Assembly: GCF_000190315.1 (NCBI RefSeq)
Contig: NC_015151.1
Location: forward strand, 744,001-808,000
Length of the DNA: 64,000 bases
Origin: Vulcanisaeta moutnovskia 768-28
Lineage (GTDB): Archaea; Thermoproteota; Thermoprotei; Thermoproteales; Thermocladiaceae
Direction: 5' to 3'
In this document: positions 52,385-61,911 of the stretch, in pieces
Numbering within the stretch: position 1 is the stretch's first letter
Layout: each line of letters begins with the position of its first letter
Notes under the pieces: generated by a model
Seen by the model: only the letters and a program-made list of their open reading frames with translations
What the model was told of the DNA's origin: nothing
Database searches by the model: none
Translations under genes and position numbers: made by a program

Positions 52385-53534
52385 CTGACTTAACGTACCT
52401 CCTAAGGAGAACTAACGCCACTATTACTGGTGGTATCAACACAATGAAGGTATTCCTAATTCCTATCAAGTCGGCTATGTAACCTGTTATTGTCGGCGTT
52501 ATTATACCTATGAGCATCATGAATGAGAAGAACAGGCTATTGGCGGCATTCCTATGCTCCGGCTTGAATGCCCTTGATATGGAGACCACGGACAACGGGT
52601 ACGTAGTACCATGCGGGATACCCAGTATCAACAATGCTATGGCGTATACTAACGGCGCATTTGTCAGTACTATCGTGGACACACCAACTACGGTTATCAT
52701 TACTGCCGCAGCCATGTATGGCCAGAGCCTCTCTGCAGGCCTAATTGATAGGTATAGCCTGCCTAGGAATGATGTTACGAAGAACAGGGAAAACAGCAAC
52801 TCCACCTCGGAATAACTAAGTCCAAATGAGTCCCTTGCATATATGCCTCCAAAGGCCATGAGGAAGGAGAAAACCACATTATACGTGGCTATGTTGAGGA
52901 CGGCCGTTATAAAACCAGGGTTTGTCACAACACCTCTAGTACTAATTGCATGCCTATCGCCATCCTCTTGCGGAAACCTAACGAAGGGCGCCATTGCTAA
53001 TGCAAGTATTGGAAAGGCTGTGAAAAATAGGAAGGATTCCCTAAGCCCAAAATACCTCAGTATTAATGATTCAATGGCGGGACCCAGGATCAGGCTTATG
53101 CTTAATGACAACGTATAAATATTAAGTAGTCTTTCCCTGGCTACTCTATCTGGTAATAAACTTGCTGAGGTTATTACGTTGGGCATTAGAAAGCCCAGCG
53201 AGAAGCCGGCCACGGCCGACAATACCCAAATTGATAGTGGCGTTGAGAAAGCGAATACAGGAAATATGGCCGCATAAACTGCGGATGAGGCTATAAAGAT
53301 TATCCTCCTTACGTTAGCCTTAACCCTCGCATTTATAAAGCCACTACTGATGAATGTCATCATTGCCATTAGGGCCGAGATTAAACCGACTAACGTATTA
53401 CTGAAATGAAAGTTATACCTAACGAGTAGTGGTATTGTCGTCATTAACATGTTGTTAGAGGCCCTAATCGCTATTGTTAACGGGACAATTATCGAAATGG
53501 CCTCCATCAAACCTAAATATCGGCTTCTCGTCAT
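52365..53534 (-). CDS. MFS transporter
   Basis: 389 residues, 12 hydrophobic helices, with MFS layout: a GLISALMAMMTFISSGFINARVK segment at the helix 2-3 loop and a repeat in the second half (FVTSFLGRLYLS). Substrate unknown. Its ATG overlaps the stop of the upstream gene as ATGA, and its end overlaps the DUF2079 gene, so it sits in the middle of a tight three-gene unit. The upstream gene resembles a substrate-binding protein but lacks a signal peptide. Confidence 0.82.
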   Translation of the reverse strand: MTRSRYLGLMEAISIIVPLTIAIRASNNMLMTTIPLLVRYNFHFSNTLVGLISALMAMMTFISSGFINARVKANVRRIIFIASSAVYAAIFPVFAFSTPLSIWVLSAVAGFSLGFLMPNVITSASLLPDRVARERLLNIYTLSLSISLILGPAIESLILRYFGLRESFLFFTAFPILALAMAPFVRFPQEDGDRHAISTRGVVTNPGFITAVLNIATYNVVFSFLMAFGGIYARDSFGLSYSEVELLFSLFFVTSFLGRLYLSIRPAERLWPYMAAAVMITVVGVSTIVLTNAPLVYAIALLILGIPHGTTYPLSVVSISRAFKPEHRNAANSLFFSFMMLIGIITPTITGYIADLIGIRNTFIVLIPPVIVALVLLRRYVKSVDKPHE

Positions 53535-54199
53535 GGCTTATCCACGTAACTTCTAACAAGCCTTATAAACCCTGATATATCACCTGGGCTGTAAATACCG
53601 TAATCAACCCTCCTCAGTATATTCAGGACGAAGTCTCTAGGCAACTTAATCGGTAATTTACTAACTACGTAATCGGCGGAGTCAACTGGGTTTTCCCTGG
53701 CAATCCTAATGCCCGTATTATAAACATCTATGAAGTACTGCGGGTCACCATTAATCTGAGCACCACATGCACCTGGCGCATTAACTAAATCCTCAAGGAA
53801 TTCACCATCATGTTCGAGAATCCCCAGATTCAGCACCGCGCTTTGTGCATTACCAGTATTGAGCATGTTAAGTACTGATGGCCAATCATCGGCATAAATA
53901 AGCTCAGCCCTTAAACCACCCCTATCCAATAACGCCCTAGTGAGAACGTCAGCAGCACTGCCGCGTCTCCAAACGGCGATTCTAGGCCCCCTTAGCTCAG
54001 GGTATACAAACATTAGTTTCTTAACAGTCACAATATCAATCCTTAAACCACTCCTTATCAGTGATGTTAATGAGTCCGTAATCGCATATGCATTATGCTC
54101 CTCACCGCCCTTGCCAAAGGCTAGGTCCAGGTCTTTATGCTCTCCTGTTGCCAGTATTAATGGGTATGAGACTGGGCCTGGTGCGGTTATGATTTTCAT
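53531..54199 (-). CDS. DUF3834-like protein (periplasmic-binding-protein-like fold)
   Basis: 222 residues. The start KIITAPGPVSYPLILATGEHKDL, then GSAADVLTRALLDRGGL and a two-lobed alpha/beta pattern resemble small substrate-binding-like proteins of the DUF3834 group in crenarchaea, as far as I recall it. There is no signal peptide or lipobox, so it is probably cytoplasmic and may sense a ligand rather than deliver it. It is translationally coupled (ATGA) to the MFS transporter. Confidence 0.55.
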   Translation of the reverse strand: MKIITAPGPVSYPLILATGEHKDLDLAFGKGGEEHNAYAITDSLTSLIRSGLRIDIVTVKKLMFVYPELRGPRIAVWRRGSAADVLTRALLDRGGLRAELIYADDWPSVLNMLNTGNAQSAVLNLGILEHDGEFLEDLVNAPGACGAQINGDPQYFIDVYNTGIRIARENPVDSADYVVSKLPIKLPRDFVLNILRRVDYGIYSPGDISGFIRLVRSYVDKP

Positions 54200-54294
54200 A
54201 CTTATCGATATCGAAATAGATATTTAGTTTATAAAACTTATTCGCAGTCTCGTAAATCATAGCCTTAATAAATCATTGCCGGTTATGCTTTGTA

Positions 54295-56040
54295 TTAAGT
54301 CGTGTATATGAATAGGAGAGTAACCACTAGTATTAGGATCAGTAGTATTGTCCCCATTGCAAGGTAATCCCTTAGTGTATAATTCCCTGGATTATAAACA
54401 AGGAGGTTTGCAGGATGACTAAATGGCGTTAGGAACGTGGTTGTTGATGCCATGGCCACCACGGTCACTGCCAATAATGGATTCGGGTAAGTGAGAGCTA
54501 TTGGAGTCATTATTGTTGCGGCACTCACGTTATTTACGAAATTAGCTATTAACGCGGTTATTAGGAATAGTATGATTAAGGACCTGGGAAATACACCAGC
54601 TATTACCATTGATAACCCAGTACTACTCATCGCGTAGCCTAGGGTTAGGAATGATGCTATGAATATTAGGACTGACCAATCAACGTATTGGTAAATCCTC
54701 CTATAATTAACTACACCACTAAGCATAAGCACAATAACACCAGTGAGGAAGGCCAGGGCAATGTTCACGCCAAATAATGAGGCGATCGTGGCTCCAACTA
54801 GGACTGCAACGGATAAGGTGCCCTTCCTAACGTCAAAGAGCTTGGCGCCCTTCGACCTAAGTGGCACAAGTCCATAGTCACTCATGAATTTGGCAATACT
54901 TTCTTCATCACCCATGAGGAGTAATGCATCACCGGATTTGAGGATTACATGGGATATCCTACCGTATATCCTCCTACTCCCCGCAGAAATACCAACTATT
55001 TTAACTCCATACTTATTCAGAACGTCTAGGTCCGATATCGTGTAGTTAATGAGGGATGATGAACTCGTTATTAAAGCCTCAACAATATCCTTACCCTCAA
55101 TCTGGGTCGACTGAGGCACAAGGGTCAATCCCTTTACTGATGATATTATTGGTAACTTATCCACGGGTACTTCCATTATTAATGTAGCGCCACCATGTAT
55201 TTTACCCGACCTAGATAACCTCCTTGGTAGTATGGACCTTATCCTAATTCCATACTCTTTCTCAACCTCACGCTTGGCCTTACCAACCCATTCACAGTCA
55301 TCATTCACCTGTGCCTCGACGACGTACTCACCGATCTTCAAATCATCAACAGTAGTAACTATGCTCTCCCTATTCGGCAATAATAGATAAATTAGTAGTA
55401 GTGCTGGTATGCTCACGAGGATTATTATTAACCCTATATCTAGGAACTGAAATATTGACAAATACCTACCGAATCTCTCATACCAAAGCTGATCAATTAT
55501 TAAGTTCGTACTAGTACCGAATATTGTGTATCTACCACCAACAATGGCCGCATAAGAAAGCGGTAATAAGTACTTAGATAACCTCTTATTATGGTTCCTT
55601 GATACTGCGTACATGAATGGTATGAATATGGAGACCAGGGCTACATCGCTCATGAATCCTGATAATAATGAGGTTATTAGCATTACAATCAGTAGGAGCA
55701 AGTATTCATTCCCAAACACCCTATCCAACTCCTCAGCTAATCTATCAAGGAAACCCGACTCTTCAAGGGCCTTACTAATCACCATAACGCTACCGAGTAC
55801 GATAACCGTGGTAGAGCCAATAAATGCCAAGGCCTTTTCTGGGCTAATTACATTACCAATGATCAGCATTATCATTATAAGGAGGCCAATAACGTCATAC
55901 CTAATGATGCGGATTAATAATAGTATTATTGCTAGGATAAGTACTGCTAATACATAATACTCTGCGAATGAAAGACTTATCATTATTTTTAATGGTAGGC
56001 TAGGTGAGGGATTATTTAAGTAATTCGCACTAAATTCCAT
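54295..56040 (-). CDS. SLC13/DASS-type anion permease with internal TrkA-C domains
   Basis: 581 residues. Six helices, a soluble insert of about 200 residues (220-400) with two RCK_C/TrkA-C-like modules (GKIHGGATLIMEVP, RIYGRISHVILKSGDALLLMGD), then further helices. Signatures: AAIVGGRYTIFGTSTNLIIDQL with the SNT-like Na+ site, and NFVNNVSAATIMTPIALTY. Related permeases carry sulfate, dicarboxylates or other anions with sodium. The internal regulatory domains suggest ligand gating. It follows the SDR gene with an 11-nt overlap. Confidence 0.85.
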   Translation of the reverse strand: MEFSANYLNNPSPSLPLKIMISLSFAEYYVLAVLILAIILLLIRIIRYDVIGLLIMIMLIIGNVISPEKALAFIGSTTVIVLGSVMVISKALEESGFLDRLAEELDRVFGNEYLLLLIVMLITSLLSGFMSDVALVSIFIPFMYAVSRNHNKRLSKYLLPLSYAAIVGGRYTIFGTSTNLIIDQLWYERFGRYLSIFQFLDIGLIIILVSIPALLLIYLLLPNRESIVTTVDDLKIGEYVVEAQVNDDCEWVGKAKREVEKEYGIRIRSILPRRLSRSGKIHGGATLIMEVPVDKLPIISSVKGLTLVPQSTQIEGKDIVEALITSSSSLINYTISDLDVLNKYGVKIVGISAGSRRIYGRISHVILKSGDALLLMGDEESIAKFMSDYGLVPLRSKGAKLFDVRKGTLSVAVLVGATIASLFGVNIALAFLTGVIVLMLSGVVNYRRIYQYVDWSVLIFIASFLTLGYAMSSTGLSMVIAGVFPRSLIILFLITALIANFVNNVSAATIMTPIALTYPNPLLAVTVVAMASTTTFLTPFSHPANLLVYNPGNYTLRDYLAMGTILLILILVVTLLFIYTT

Positions 56041-56791
56041 GGGTTAGGTAATCAATCCTACCACCATCAGCAACTATGGTTTGTCCTGTGATGTACCTAG
56101 CCCTATCGCTGGCTAGGAAGAGCACGACATTGGCTATGTCCTCAGGCACACCGGTAATGCTTAACATGGTCCTTGATCTGACCAGAGACTTCGTCTTCTC
56201 AATCTCCTCGGGGTTCCTGTTCGCCGTGGTCATATCGGTCTCAATCCAACCAGGTGCAACGGCATTAACCCTAATGCCGTATTTACCGAGTTCAAACGCC
56301 ATGCGCTTCGTGAGTATTATGACCGCTGCCTTAGTTATTGCGTAATACGTAGTGCCCTCAAAGGCCGTGCCTATACCCGCATTTGAGGCTATGTTCACTA
56401 TGACGCCCTTCATCCTCTTTAACTGCGGCAGGAACTCAAGTGTCGTGTAGATAATGCCCTTAACGTTAATCCCCATCATTCTGTCAAATAACCCCTCATT
56501 ATAAGACTCAAGGGGCATTAAGTACATAACACCTGCATTATTAACTATGACATTGACATCACCAAATTTATCCTCAACGATCTCGGCAGCCCTCCTGACC
56601 TCGTCCCTATTCGCCACATCACACTTAATGGTCAATATCCCCCTTTTCTCGAGCTCCCTGGCCTTATCATCGCTCCTCGCGTACGTCACAGCAACACTAG
56701 CACCTTCCCTCAGGAATGCCTCCGCAATCGCCCTACCAATGCCTCGAGTACCACCTGTAACGAGAATCACCTTATTACTGTACTCGCCCAT
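56030..56791 (-). CDS. Short-chain dehydrogenase/reductase
   Basis: 253 residues, classical SDR: GGTRGIGRAIAEAF cofactor loop, CDVANRDE, NNAGVMYL, catalytic Ser in NIASNAGIG, YYAITKAAVIIL and APGWIETDM. The segment TYARSDDK after strand 2 places an Arg that favours NADP(H). The C terminus GGRIDYL is usual. It is coupled to the SLC13 permease downstream, so its substrate may relate to the imported anion. The exact reaction is not readable. Confidence 0.87.
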   Translation of the reverse strand: MGEYSNKVILVTGGTRGIGRAIAEAFLREGASVAVTYARSDDKARELEKRGILTIKCDVANRDEVRRAAEIVEDKFGDVNVIVNNAGVMYLMPLESYNEGLFDRMMGINVKGIIYTTLEFLPQLKRMKGVIVNIASNAGIGTAFEGTTYYAITKAAVIILTKRMAFELGKYGIRVNAVAPGWIETDMTTANRNPEEIEKTKSLVRSRTMLSITGVPEDIANVVLFLASDRARYITGQTIVADGGRIDYLTHGI

Positions 56792-56848
56792 ACGAACTTG
56801 AAAATGACCAAGTACTTATAAGAATTAATCTAAACATATAATAATTAA

Positions 56849-57574
56849 ATGGAGTTCCTCGTACCATTAAGCTCAGTGAGTGTTGGAGGTAGGACATTAA
56901 ATAACGTTAAGTTATCCATTAGTGATAAGTATGTTTTCATAATCGGTATTGGGCCTGACGGTAGTTATGAGGAGAGGCTCCTAGAGACTAATGGTGATGA
57001 TGTTCGAAAAATAATTAATGAAAACATTGATTATTTCAGGAAACTTCTTGATAAGTTGGATGGACTTGTTATAGGTATTGGGCGTGAGGTTAATGTTGAT
57101 ATTGCCATGAAAAATATTGAGCTTAAAGATCCTATTCAATACTTAATTAATAGGCTTAGTAATCATGACGAGTACCTTAAGCTTGTTGGTGATGGTTGGA
57201 GGAGGGTATTGGATTCCACGAGACTTGGTAGGGTTAGCGAGGGTCTCGCTGGTGGTGATAGGATTTACGTTACGCATATCGGTAATAATATAACACTTAA
57301 TTTAGTTGCTGAGCCTATTGAGGGTGGTTTTATTGAGGTTATTACGTACACGGAGGGTAAGGTCACGGGTATAGTTAGGGTTAGGGTTGGTGAGGACGTT
57401 GTTGTTAAGACCGACATTAGGTCACCATCATCATTAATAATACTATCCCAGGCCAGGGATATTAATAAATTAAGTGATAAATTAACAGGTACATTACTTA
57501 GGGTTAAGGATCACGTTACTAATACCGTGAATGAATTGCTAATGATAATGAGGACCTACGGCGTGATACAATGA
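56849..57574 (+). CDS. Hypothetical protein
   Basis: 241 residues, no family recognised. Beta-rich N terminus (VSVGGRTLNNVKLSISDKYVFIIG) and helical ends; charged, no membrane segment or cysteine cluster. It is followed after 23 nt by the zinc-finger-like gene and then, after another 36 nt, by the aminotransferase-like gene, all on the plus strand, which suggests one operon. Confidence 0.55.
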   Translation: MEFLVPLSSVSVGGRTLNNVKLSISDKYVFIIGIGPDGSYEERLLETNGDDVRKIINENIDYFRKLLDKLDGLVIGIGREVNVDIAMKNIELKDPIQYLINRLSNHDEYLKLVGDGWRRVLDSTRLGRVSEGLAGGDRIYVTHIGNNITLNLVAEPIEGGFIEVITYTEGKVTGIVRVRVGEDVVVKTDIRSPSSLIILSQARDINKLSDKLTGTLLRVKDHVTNTVNELLMIMRTYGVIQ

Positions 57575-57597
57575 TTAATAAGCTCTAAGTACTGGTA

Positions 57598-58035
57598 ATG
57601 CTTAAAGCCTTACCCTATGCATGTGTAGTCGTGACGAGTGAGCAGACGGAGATCCTAGGCCTTAGGAGGAGTGGTGAGATTAAGGGTAAGTATGTGGATC
57701 TCGTTGTTTACGTATCTAAGAGCGGCAATAAGGCGTTTCTTAGTGGTGTCATTAAATGCCCATTCACTGGTAGGGAGTTTAAGCTATACGTTACATCACA
57801 CACTGACCAGGTCAGGCTTGGCTTTATACAGCACCTTAGTGGTTTTAATGAGCATGTAATTAGGACTAAGGAGTATGGTCAGTGGTTCATTGTTAGGGTT
57901 GAGCCGTACTCAAGGAACTCATTCCATAGGAGGAGGTACTTCGTGTGCGCAAAATGTGGTTATAAATCAGTAAGGTTCATTGATGCATTGCTCCATCTAA
58001 TTAAGTTGCATGGTTTTCTAACAAGGCTCCCATAA
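57598..58035 (+). CDS. Hypothetical protein with C-terminal zinc-finger-like motif
   Basis: 145 residues. The last third has CAKCGYKSVRFIDALLHLIKLHG in pattern: CxxC then two histidines at C2H2-finger spacing (C-x2-C-x12-H-x4-H). The first 100 residues are beta-rich with no recognised fold. DNA, RNA or protein binding is plausible. Between two plus-strand genes with short gaps. Confidence 0.55.
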   Translation: MLKALPYACVVVTSEQTEILGLRRSGEIKGKYVDLVVYVSKSGNKAFLSGVIKCPFTGREFKLYVTSHTDQVRLGFIQHLSGFNEHVIRTKEYGQWFIVRVEPYSRNSFHRRRYFVCAKCGYKSVRFIDALLHLIKLHGFLTRLP

Positions 58036-58071
58036 CAATACTTAATAACTAGGCCATTACGTATTGGGTTA

Positions 58072-59430
58072 ATGAGTAATCTTAGTGGTAGAGTTCAGGA
58101 GCTGATTGATAAATACACAAAGATTTACATGGAGGGGACGAGTAAGTCCAGGGAATTATTCGAGAGGGCTAGGAAGGTGTTACCAGGAGGAACCACGTAT
58201 CAAATAAGGCACTTCTCCCCATACCCAGTTTACATAACGAGGGCTGGTGGTGCTAGGGTTTGGGACGTAGATGGTAATGAGTACGTTGATTACTGGATGG
58301 GTCATGGAACCCACATACTCGGTCACTCACCGGACTTCGTAGTTAAGGCTGTTAATGATGCAGCTTATGAGGGGACGCACTTGGGTTATCCGAATACTCT
58401 CGAGGTTGAGTACGCCGAATTACTAACGAAGGTTGTACCTAATGTTGATATGGTTAGGTTCTCAAATAGCGGTACCGAGGCTAATATGTACGCCGTTAGG
58501 CTTGCCAGGGCATACACTGGGCATAGGTATGTGGTTAAGATGGAGGGTGGTTGGCACGGTGGATATGACGGCTTGCATGTCGGCATTAATCCGCCATTTG
58601 AGGGTCCCGAGAGCCTTGGCCTACCTGCGGAGCACATTAAGTACACGCTTGTTGTTCCATTCAATGATCTTAACGCTCTGGAGAGGGTTCTGAAGGATTT
58701 TGATGTGGCTGCGGTGATTATGGAGCCTGTACTTGGTTCAGGCGGTTGTATAGAGCCACAGCCCGGTTACCTAAAGGGTGTTAGGGAGTTGGTAGATAGG
58801 TATGGGGCTTTGCTGATATTTGATGAGGTTATTACGGGATTTAGGCTAGCCCTTGGTGGTGGTCAGGAATTATTCAATACTAAGGCCGACATAGTGACGC
58901 TTGGTAAGATAGTCGGTGGTGGGTACCCAGGCGCCGGTGCCATTGCCTCTAGGTCGGAGATAATGGAGTTGCTCGACCAGGTTAAGAGGCCGAGTGCTAG
59001 GTCGAGGAGTTTCCACGGTGGTACATTCACTGGGAATAGGGTAACGCTTACGGCAGGTTATACACTCATTAATTACTTAAGTCAACATAGGTCATTATAC
59101 GAGGGGTTCAACAACCTATGGAATTGGGCTAGGGAGGGGCTTAACAGGGCCTGTGAGGATCATGGCAGGCTTTGTTGGGTAACTGGTGTGGGTAGTATGT
59201 TGGGTATTCACTTCACTAGGGATAGACCAGTAAATGCTAGGGTGGCATATACGGATAGAATTAATGAAGATCTTTATCACTTAACGCACCTGTACATGAG
59301 GACGAGGGGCATACTATACATGACCGAGCACATGCCACACCTACTACCATCAATGATACACACAAGGGAGCATGCAAATACATTGGTGGAGGAGTTCAAG
59401 GGTTTATTGAGTGAGATTGTTCATAAGTAA
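58072..59430 (+). CDS. Glutamate-1-semialdehyde 2,1-aminomutase-like class III aminotransferase
   Basis: 452 residues with the class III PLP fold. Family features: ARKVLPGGTTYQIRHFSPYP, YVDYWMGHGTHILGHSP, FSNSGTEANMYAVRLARAYTG, MEGGWHGGYDGL, the Asp251 in LIFDEVITGFR and the PLP lysine Lys279 in VTLGKIVGGGYPGAG. These fit HemL-type aminomutases, which make 5-aminolevulinate for tetrapyrroles. No other heme gene is nearby and several archaeal paralogues have other functions, so I leave the symbol blank. Confidence 0.8.
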   Translation: MSNLSGRVQELIDKYTKIYMEGTSKSRELFERARKVLPGGTTYQIRHFSPYPVYITRAGGARVWDVDGNEYVDYWMGHGTHILGHSPDFVVKAVNDAAYEGTHLGYPNTLEVEYAELLTKVVPNVDMVRFSNSGTEANMYAVRLARAYTGHRYVVKMEGGWHGGYDGLHVGINPPFEGPESLGLPAEHIKYTLVVPFNDLNALERVLKDFDVAAVIMEPVLGSGGCIEPQPGYLKGVRELVDRYGALLIFDEVITGFRLALGGGQELFNTKADIVTLGKIVGGGYPGAGAIASRSEIMELLDQVKRPSARSRSFHGGTFTGNRVTLTAGYTLINYLSQHRSLYEGFNNLWNWAREGLNRACEDHGRLCWVTGVGSMLGIHFTRDRPVNARVAYTDRINEDLYHLTHLYMRTRGILYMTEHMPHLLPSMIHTREHANTLVEEFKGLLSEIVHK

Positions 59431-59520
59431 TCTTGGTATATAACTCAGTCATGTCATTGTTACGTTTAAATAAAAATGAATAAGTCATGATTAGGTGTTT
59501 AAATTATTAAGGGAATAACA

Positions 59521-60087
59521 TCATGACCAGTACTTAGCCAGTTCATTCGCCGTTATTACTGGGAAGAACCTCCTCATGTTCATCAACGACCTCTCATGAG
59601 CCTCCCTATCATGTGATGATACGGCGTCGGATATTATAACCGGTATGAAGCCCAGGGCGTACGCATGCCTTGCACTGGTCTCAACACCAATATCCGTGGA
59701 AATACCCGTGAATACAACGGTATACCTCCCCGAATTCCTAAGCAGTAGTTCTACGTTTGTCCCAACAAAGAGTGACCAGGTATTCTTATTAATGACTACG
59801 TCATTGGGTTGAGGCTGAACTATTAACTCCATCTCCTCAGGCTTGAAGCCACCCCTCCACTGCATAATCCTAGTGGTTATTGGTTCAAAGCCACTTGGAT
59901 ATGGTGTAATCCTCGTAAATATTACTGGCACATTAACCCTCCTGGCGGCACTGATTGCCGTATCCAAGGCCCTTTGAAATTCATCCTTATTGAATATGCC
60001 GTTGAATAATGCCCTATGCATATCCCAAGCCACAAGAATTGAATTACTTGGTTTTAGTATTTCCCTAAGTACGTCAGGACTAACCAT
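59521..60087 (-). CDS. Isochorismatase-fold hydrolase without the nucleophilic Cys
   Basis: 188 residues. The fold is clear: Asp22 in VAWDMHRAL, Lys101 in INKNTWSLF, and the third motif [15 protein letters not shown]. In cysteine hydrolases of this family that motif reads TDxC; here residue 134 is Gly, as in true isochorismatases that need no Cys. So the usual amidase mechanism (nicotinamidase-like) is unlikely. A TATA-like element (minus strand, 60111-60119) and a 9-bp inverted repeat lie in the upstream region. Confidence 0.8.
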   Translation of the reverse strand: MVSPDVLREILKPSNSILVAWDMHRALFNGIFNKDEFQRALDTAISAARRVNVPVIFTRITPYPSGFEPITTRIMQWRGGFKPEEMELIVQPQPNDVVINKNTWSLFVGTNVELLLRNSGRYTVVFTGISTDIGVETSARHAYALGFIPVIISDAVSSHDREAHERSLMNMRRFFPVITANELAKYWS

Positions 60088-60089
60088 AC

Positions 60090-60145
60090 ACTACGCATAA
60101 CCATGCTTCGTATTTAAGCATTGCTACCTAGGCATCATGCGTAGT
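60090..60145. promoter_or_regulatory. Divergent promoter region with 9-bp inverted repeat
   Basis: actacgcat (60090-60098) and atgcgtagt (60137-60145) are exact reverse complements 38 nt apart, flanking tatttaagca (60111-60120), whose reverse strand reads as the TATA box of the isochorismatase-like gene. The left arm is next to the predicted transcript start. This looks like an operator pair, but no cognate regulator is known. Confidence 0.4.
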
Positions 60146-60186
60146 AAGTTTAATTACCCAAGTGCGGCTTTGTAATTACTAAGCAA

Positions 60187-60555
60187 ATGAGTTTGATTGA
60201 GTGCATAGTGGTTAGTGCATTGAGGAGGCTTGGCAGGGTAAGCCTAGATAGATTAGCGAAGGTAATCTTCCTAGTCGATAAGTTGGGTGGTTTCGATACA
60301 TTTAATTGGGATAGGATAGACCTGGTGATAACGAGCCCTGAGTTCATAAGCGTAATTGAGCAATTAACGAAGACCGGTGTTGTTAAGACAATAGGCGACT
60401 TCATAATACCCCTAAATAATGATTACGATCCAGGATGTGGATGGCTTGAGAACACTGTACAATCAATTATTGACTATGTAATTAAGAAGTATGGGGGATT
60501 AAGTGATGGTGAGTTGGATGACGTTATTGAATCAATAATGGAAGGTGTCTACTAA
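60187..60555 (+). CDS. Hypothetical protein coupled to Kae1
   Basis: 122 residues. The first part (ECIVVSALRRLGRVSLDRLAKVIFLVDKLGG) is helical and resembles a winged-helix or SocA/Panacea-like start; an acidic helical tail follows. No function assigned. Its TAA overlaps the kae1 ATG by one base (TAATG), so the two are probably translated together. Whether it has anything to do with KEOPS is open; its sequence does not resemble Pcc1, Cgi121 or Bud32 to me. Confidence 0.6.
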   Translation: MSLIECIVVSALRRLGRVSLDRLAKVIFLVDKLGGFDTFNWDRIDLVITSPEFISVIEQLTKTGVVKTIGDFIIPLNNDYDPGCGWLENTVQSIIDYVIKKYGGLSDGELDDVIESIMEGVY

Positions 60556-61559
60556 TGACACTAGTACTAGGCATCGAATCCACAGCACACACCTTTGGAG
60601 TCGGCATAGCCAGTGAGGATGGAATACTAATAAACATTAACGACACATACACACCACCACAGGGCGTAGGCATACACCCAAGAGCCGCCGCTGACCACCA
60701 CGTAATGATCGGCCCCAAACTACTCAAAGATGCATTGAGAAGACTTAACATAAGCATTAGGGATATTAATGCCATAGCCTTCTCCATGGGCCCAGGACTT
60801 GGCCCAGCCCTAAGGGTCGGTGCTACCCTAGCCAGGGCAATAGCCATTAAGTTCAGCAAACCACTGGTGCCGGTGCATCACGGCGTTGCGCATGTTGAGG
60901 TGGCTAGGTGGTCCGTCAGGTTCAGAGACCCATTAGTACTCCTCGTGTCTGGGGGTCACACGATGATTATAGCGCACTCGGGCAGGTCTTATGGTGTGTT
61001 TGGCGAGACTATAGACATGGCCGTGGGGAACGCCCTGGACTACTTCGCGAGGAGTGTTGGATTACCAAATCCAGGGGTGCCGCACTTAGAGGAATGCGCT
61101 GAGAAGGGTAGTAGGTACGTATCCCTACCCTACACGGTCAAGGGGCAGGACGTATCCTTCTCAGGACTAATCGAAGAAGCCCTGAGGCTCGTCAAGAAGG
61201 GCATTGCGCTACCCGATATATGCCTGAGCCTTGTCGAGACAGCCTACTCAATGCTAGGCGAGGTAGTAGAGAGAGGACTAGCACTAACCGGAAAGAAGGA
61301 GCTACTTCTGGCAGGCGGCGTGGCCAGAAGCAGGAGGCTCAGGGAAATCATGGACTGGATAGCAAAGGAATTCAACGCAAAACTCGGCATAGTACCACCA
61401 GAGTACGCGGGGGACAACGGAGGAATGATCGCACTAACAGGACTACTAGCCTACAGAAGCGGAGTAACAATAGACCCAACAGAAGCCGTAACAAGACAAA
61501 GATGGAGACTTGACGAGATCGAGACACCCTGGTTCGGCAAAGAGCCTTGGTTCGGCTAA
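60555..61559 (+). CDS. kae1: KEOPS complex ATPase-like subunit Kae1 (t6A tRNA modification)
   Basis: Transfers threonylcarbamoyl to A37 of ANN-decoding tRNAs. 334 residues of ASKHA fold: VLGIESTAHTFGVGIAS, the metal-binding HPRAAADHHVMIG, SMGPGLGPALRVGATLARA, VHHGVAHVEVARW, LVSGGHTMI, GETIDMAVGNALDYFARSVGL, and LLAGGVARSRRLREI with YAGDNGGMIALTG. No Bud32 kinase domain is fused. It is coupled to the small upstream gene. The 3' half is visibly richer in C/A codons than neighbours, without sign of a break. Confidence 0.95.
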   Translation: MTLVLGIESTAHTFGVGIASEDGILININDTYTPPQGVGIHPRAAADHHVMIGPKLLKDALRRLNISIRDINAIAFSMGPGLGPALRVGATLARAIAIKFSKPLVPVHHGVAHVEVARWSVRFRDPLVLLVSGGHTMIIAHSGRSYGVFGETIDMAVGNALDYFARSVGLPNPGVPHLEECAEKGSRYVSLPYTVKGQDVSFSGLIEEALRLVKKGIALPDICLSLVETAYSMLGEVVERGLALTGKKELLLAGGVARSRRLREIMDWIAKEFNAKLGIVPPEYAGDNGGMIALTGLLAYRSGVTIDPTEAVTRQRWRLDEIETPWFGKEPWFG

Positions 61560-61911
61560 ACTAATCCTTCTTGGGAATATGCCGCGGGCCTCGGTATTAT
61601 CTCCCCGGGGATGCCCATAGTAATGATTCACCTATTACGTGGGGCCGCCCTCATTGACTAGGAAGTTGATGCAATTGCTTAATTTTGGCATTCAGTTAAT
61701 GCACTTGATCCCTTCGTATTTATTGAATTGGTTTCTGCGTAGTAGGACGTCGGTGAGGTAGTGAGTTTTTGCGGGAATACCATGTTTTTAAATCTCTCCT
61801 TTTTCTTGCTGGTCTTCGAGGATAAATTCGACTCGTTTGAGGACTACCAGCACTTTATATTCGTGTTCTCTCCATCATTTTCTAGGCGAAGGTTTGGGTA
61901 TGTGACGAGAC
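61560..61911. other. Intergenic region, no supported gene
   Basis: About 350 nt between kae1 and the minus-strand cassette. The first 120 nt are G+C-rich, the rest ordinary. A 46-codon plus-strand frame from ATG 61782 to TAA 61922 has a plausible composition (Phe, Arg and acidic residues) but overlaps the end of the next gene, and its own TATA-like tttttaaat is inside it. I see no tRNA, no repeat and no box motifs. Confidence 0.3.

Noticed and set aside
61220-61513. Plus-strand Arg/Gly-rich frame inside kae1
   Set aside because: Shadow frame of kae1 with highly basic, unnatural composition.
61446-61631. Minus-strand 61-codon frame over the end of kae1
   Set aside because: It overlaps a confident gene, has no recognisable motif and no promoter-like sequence.
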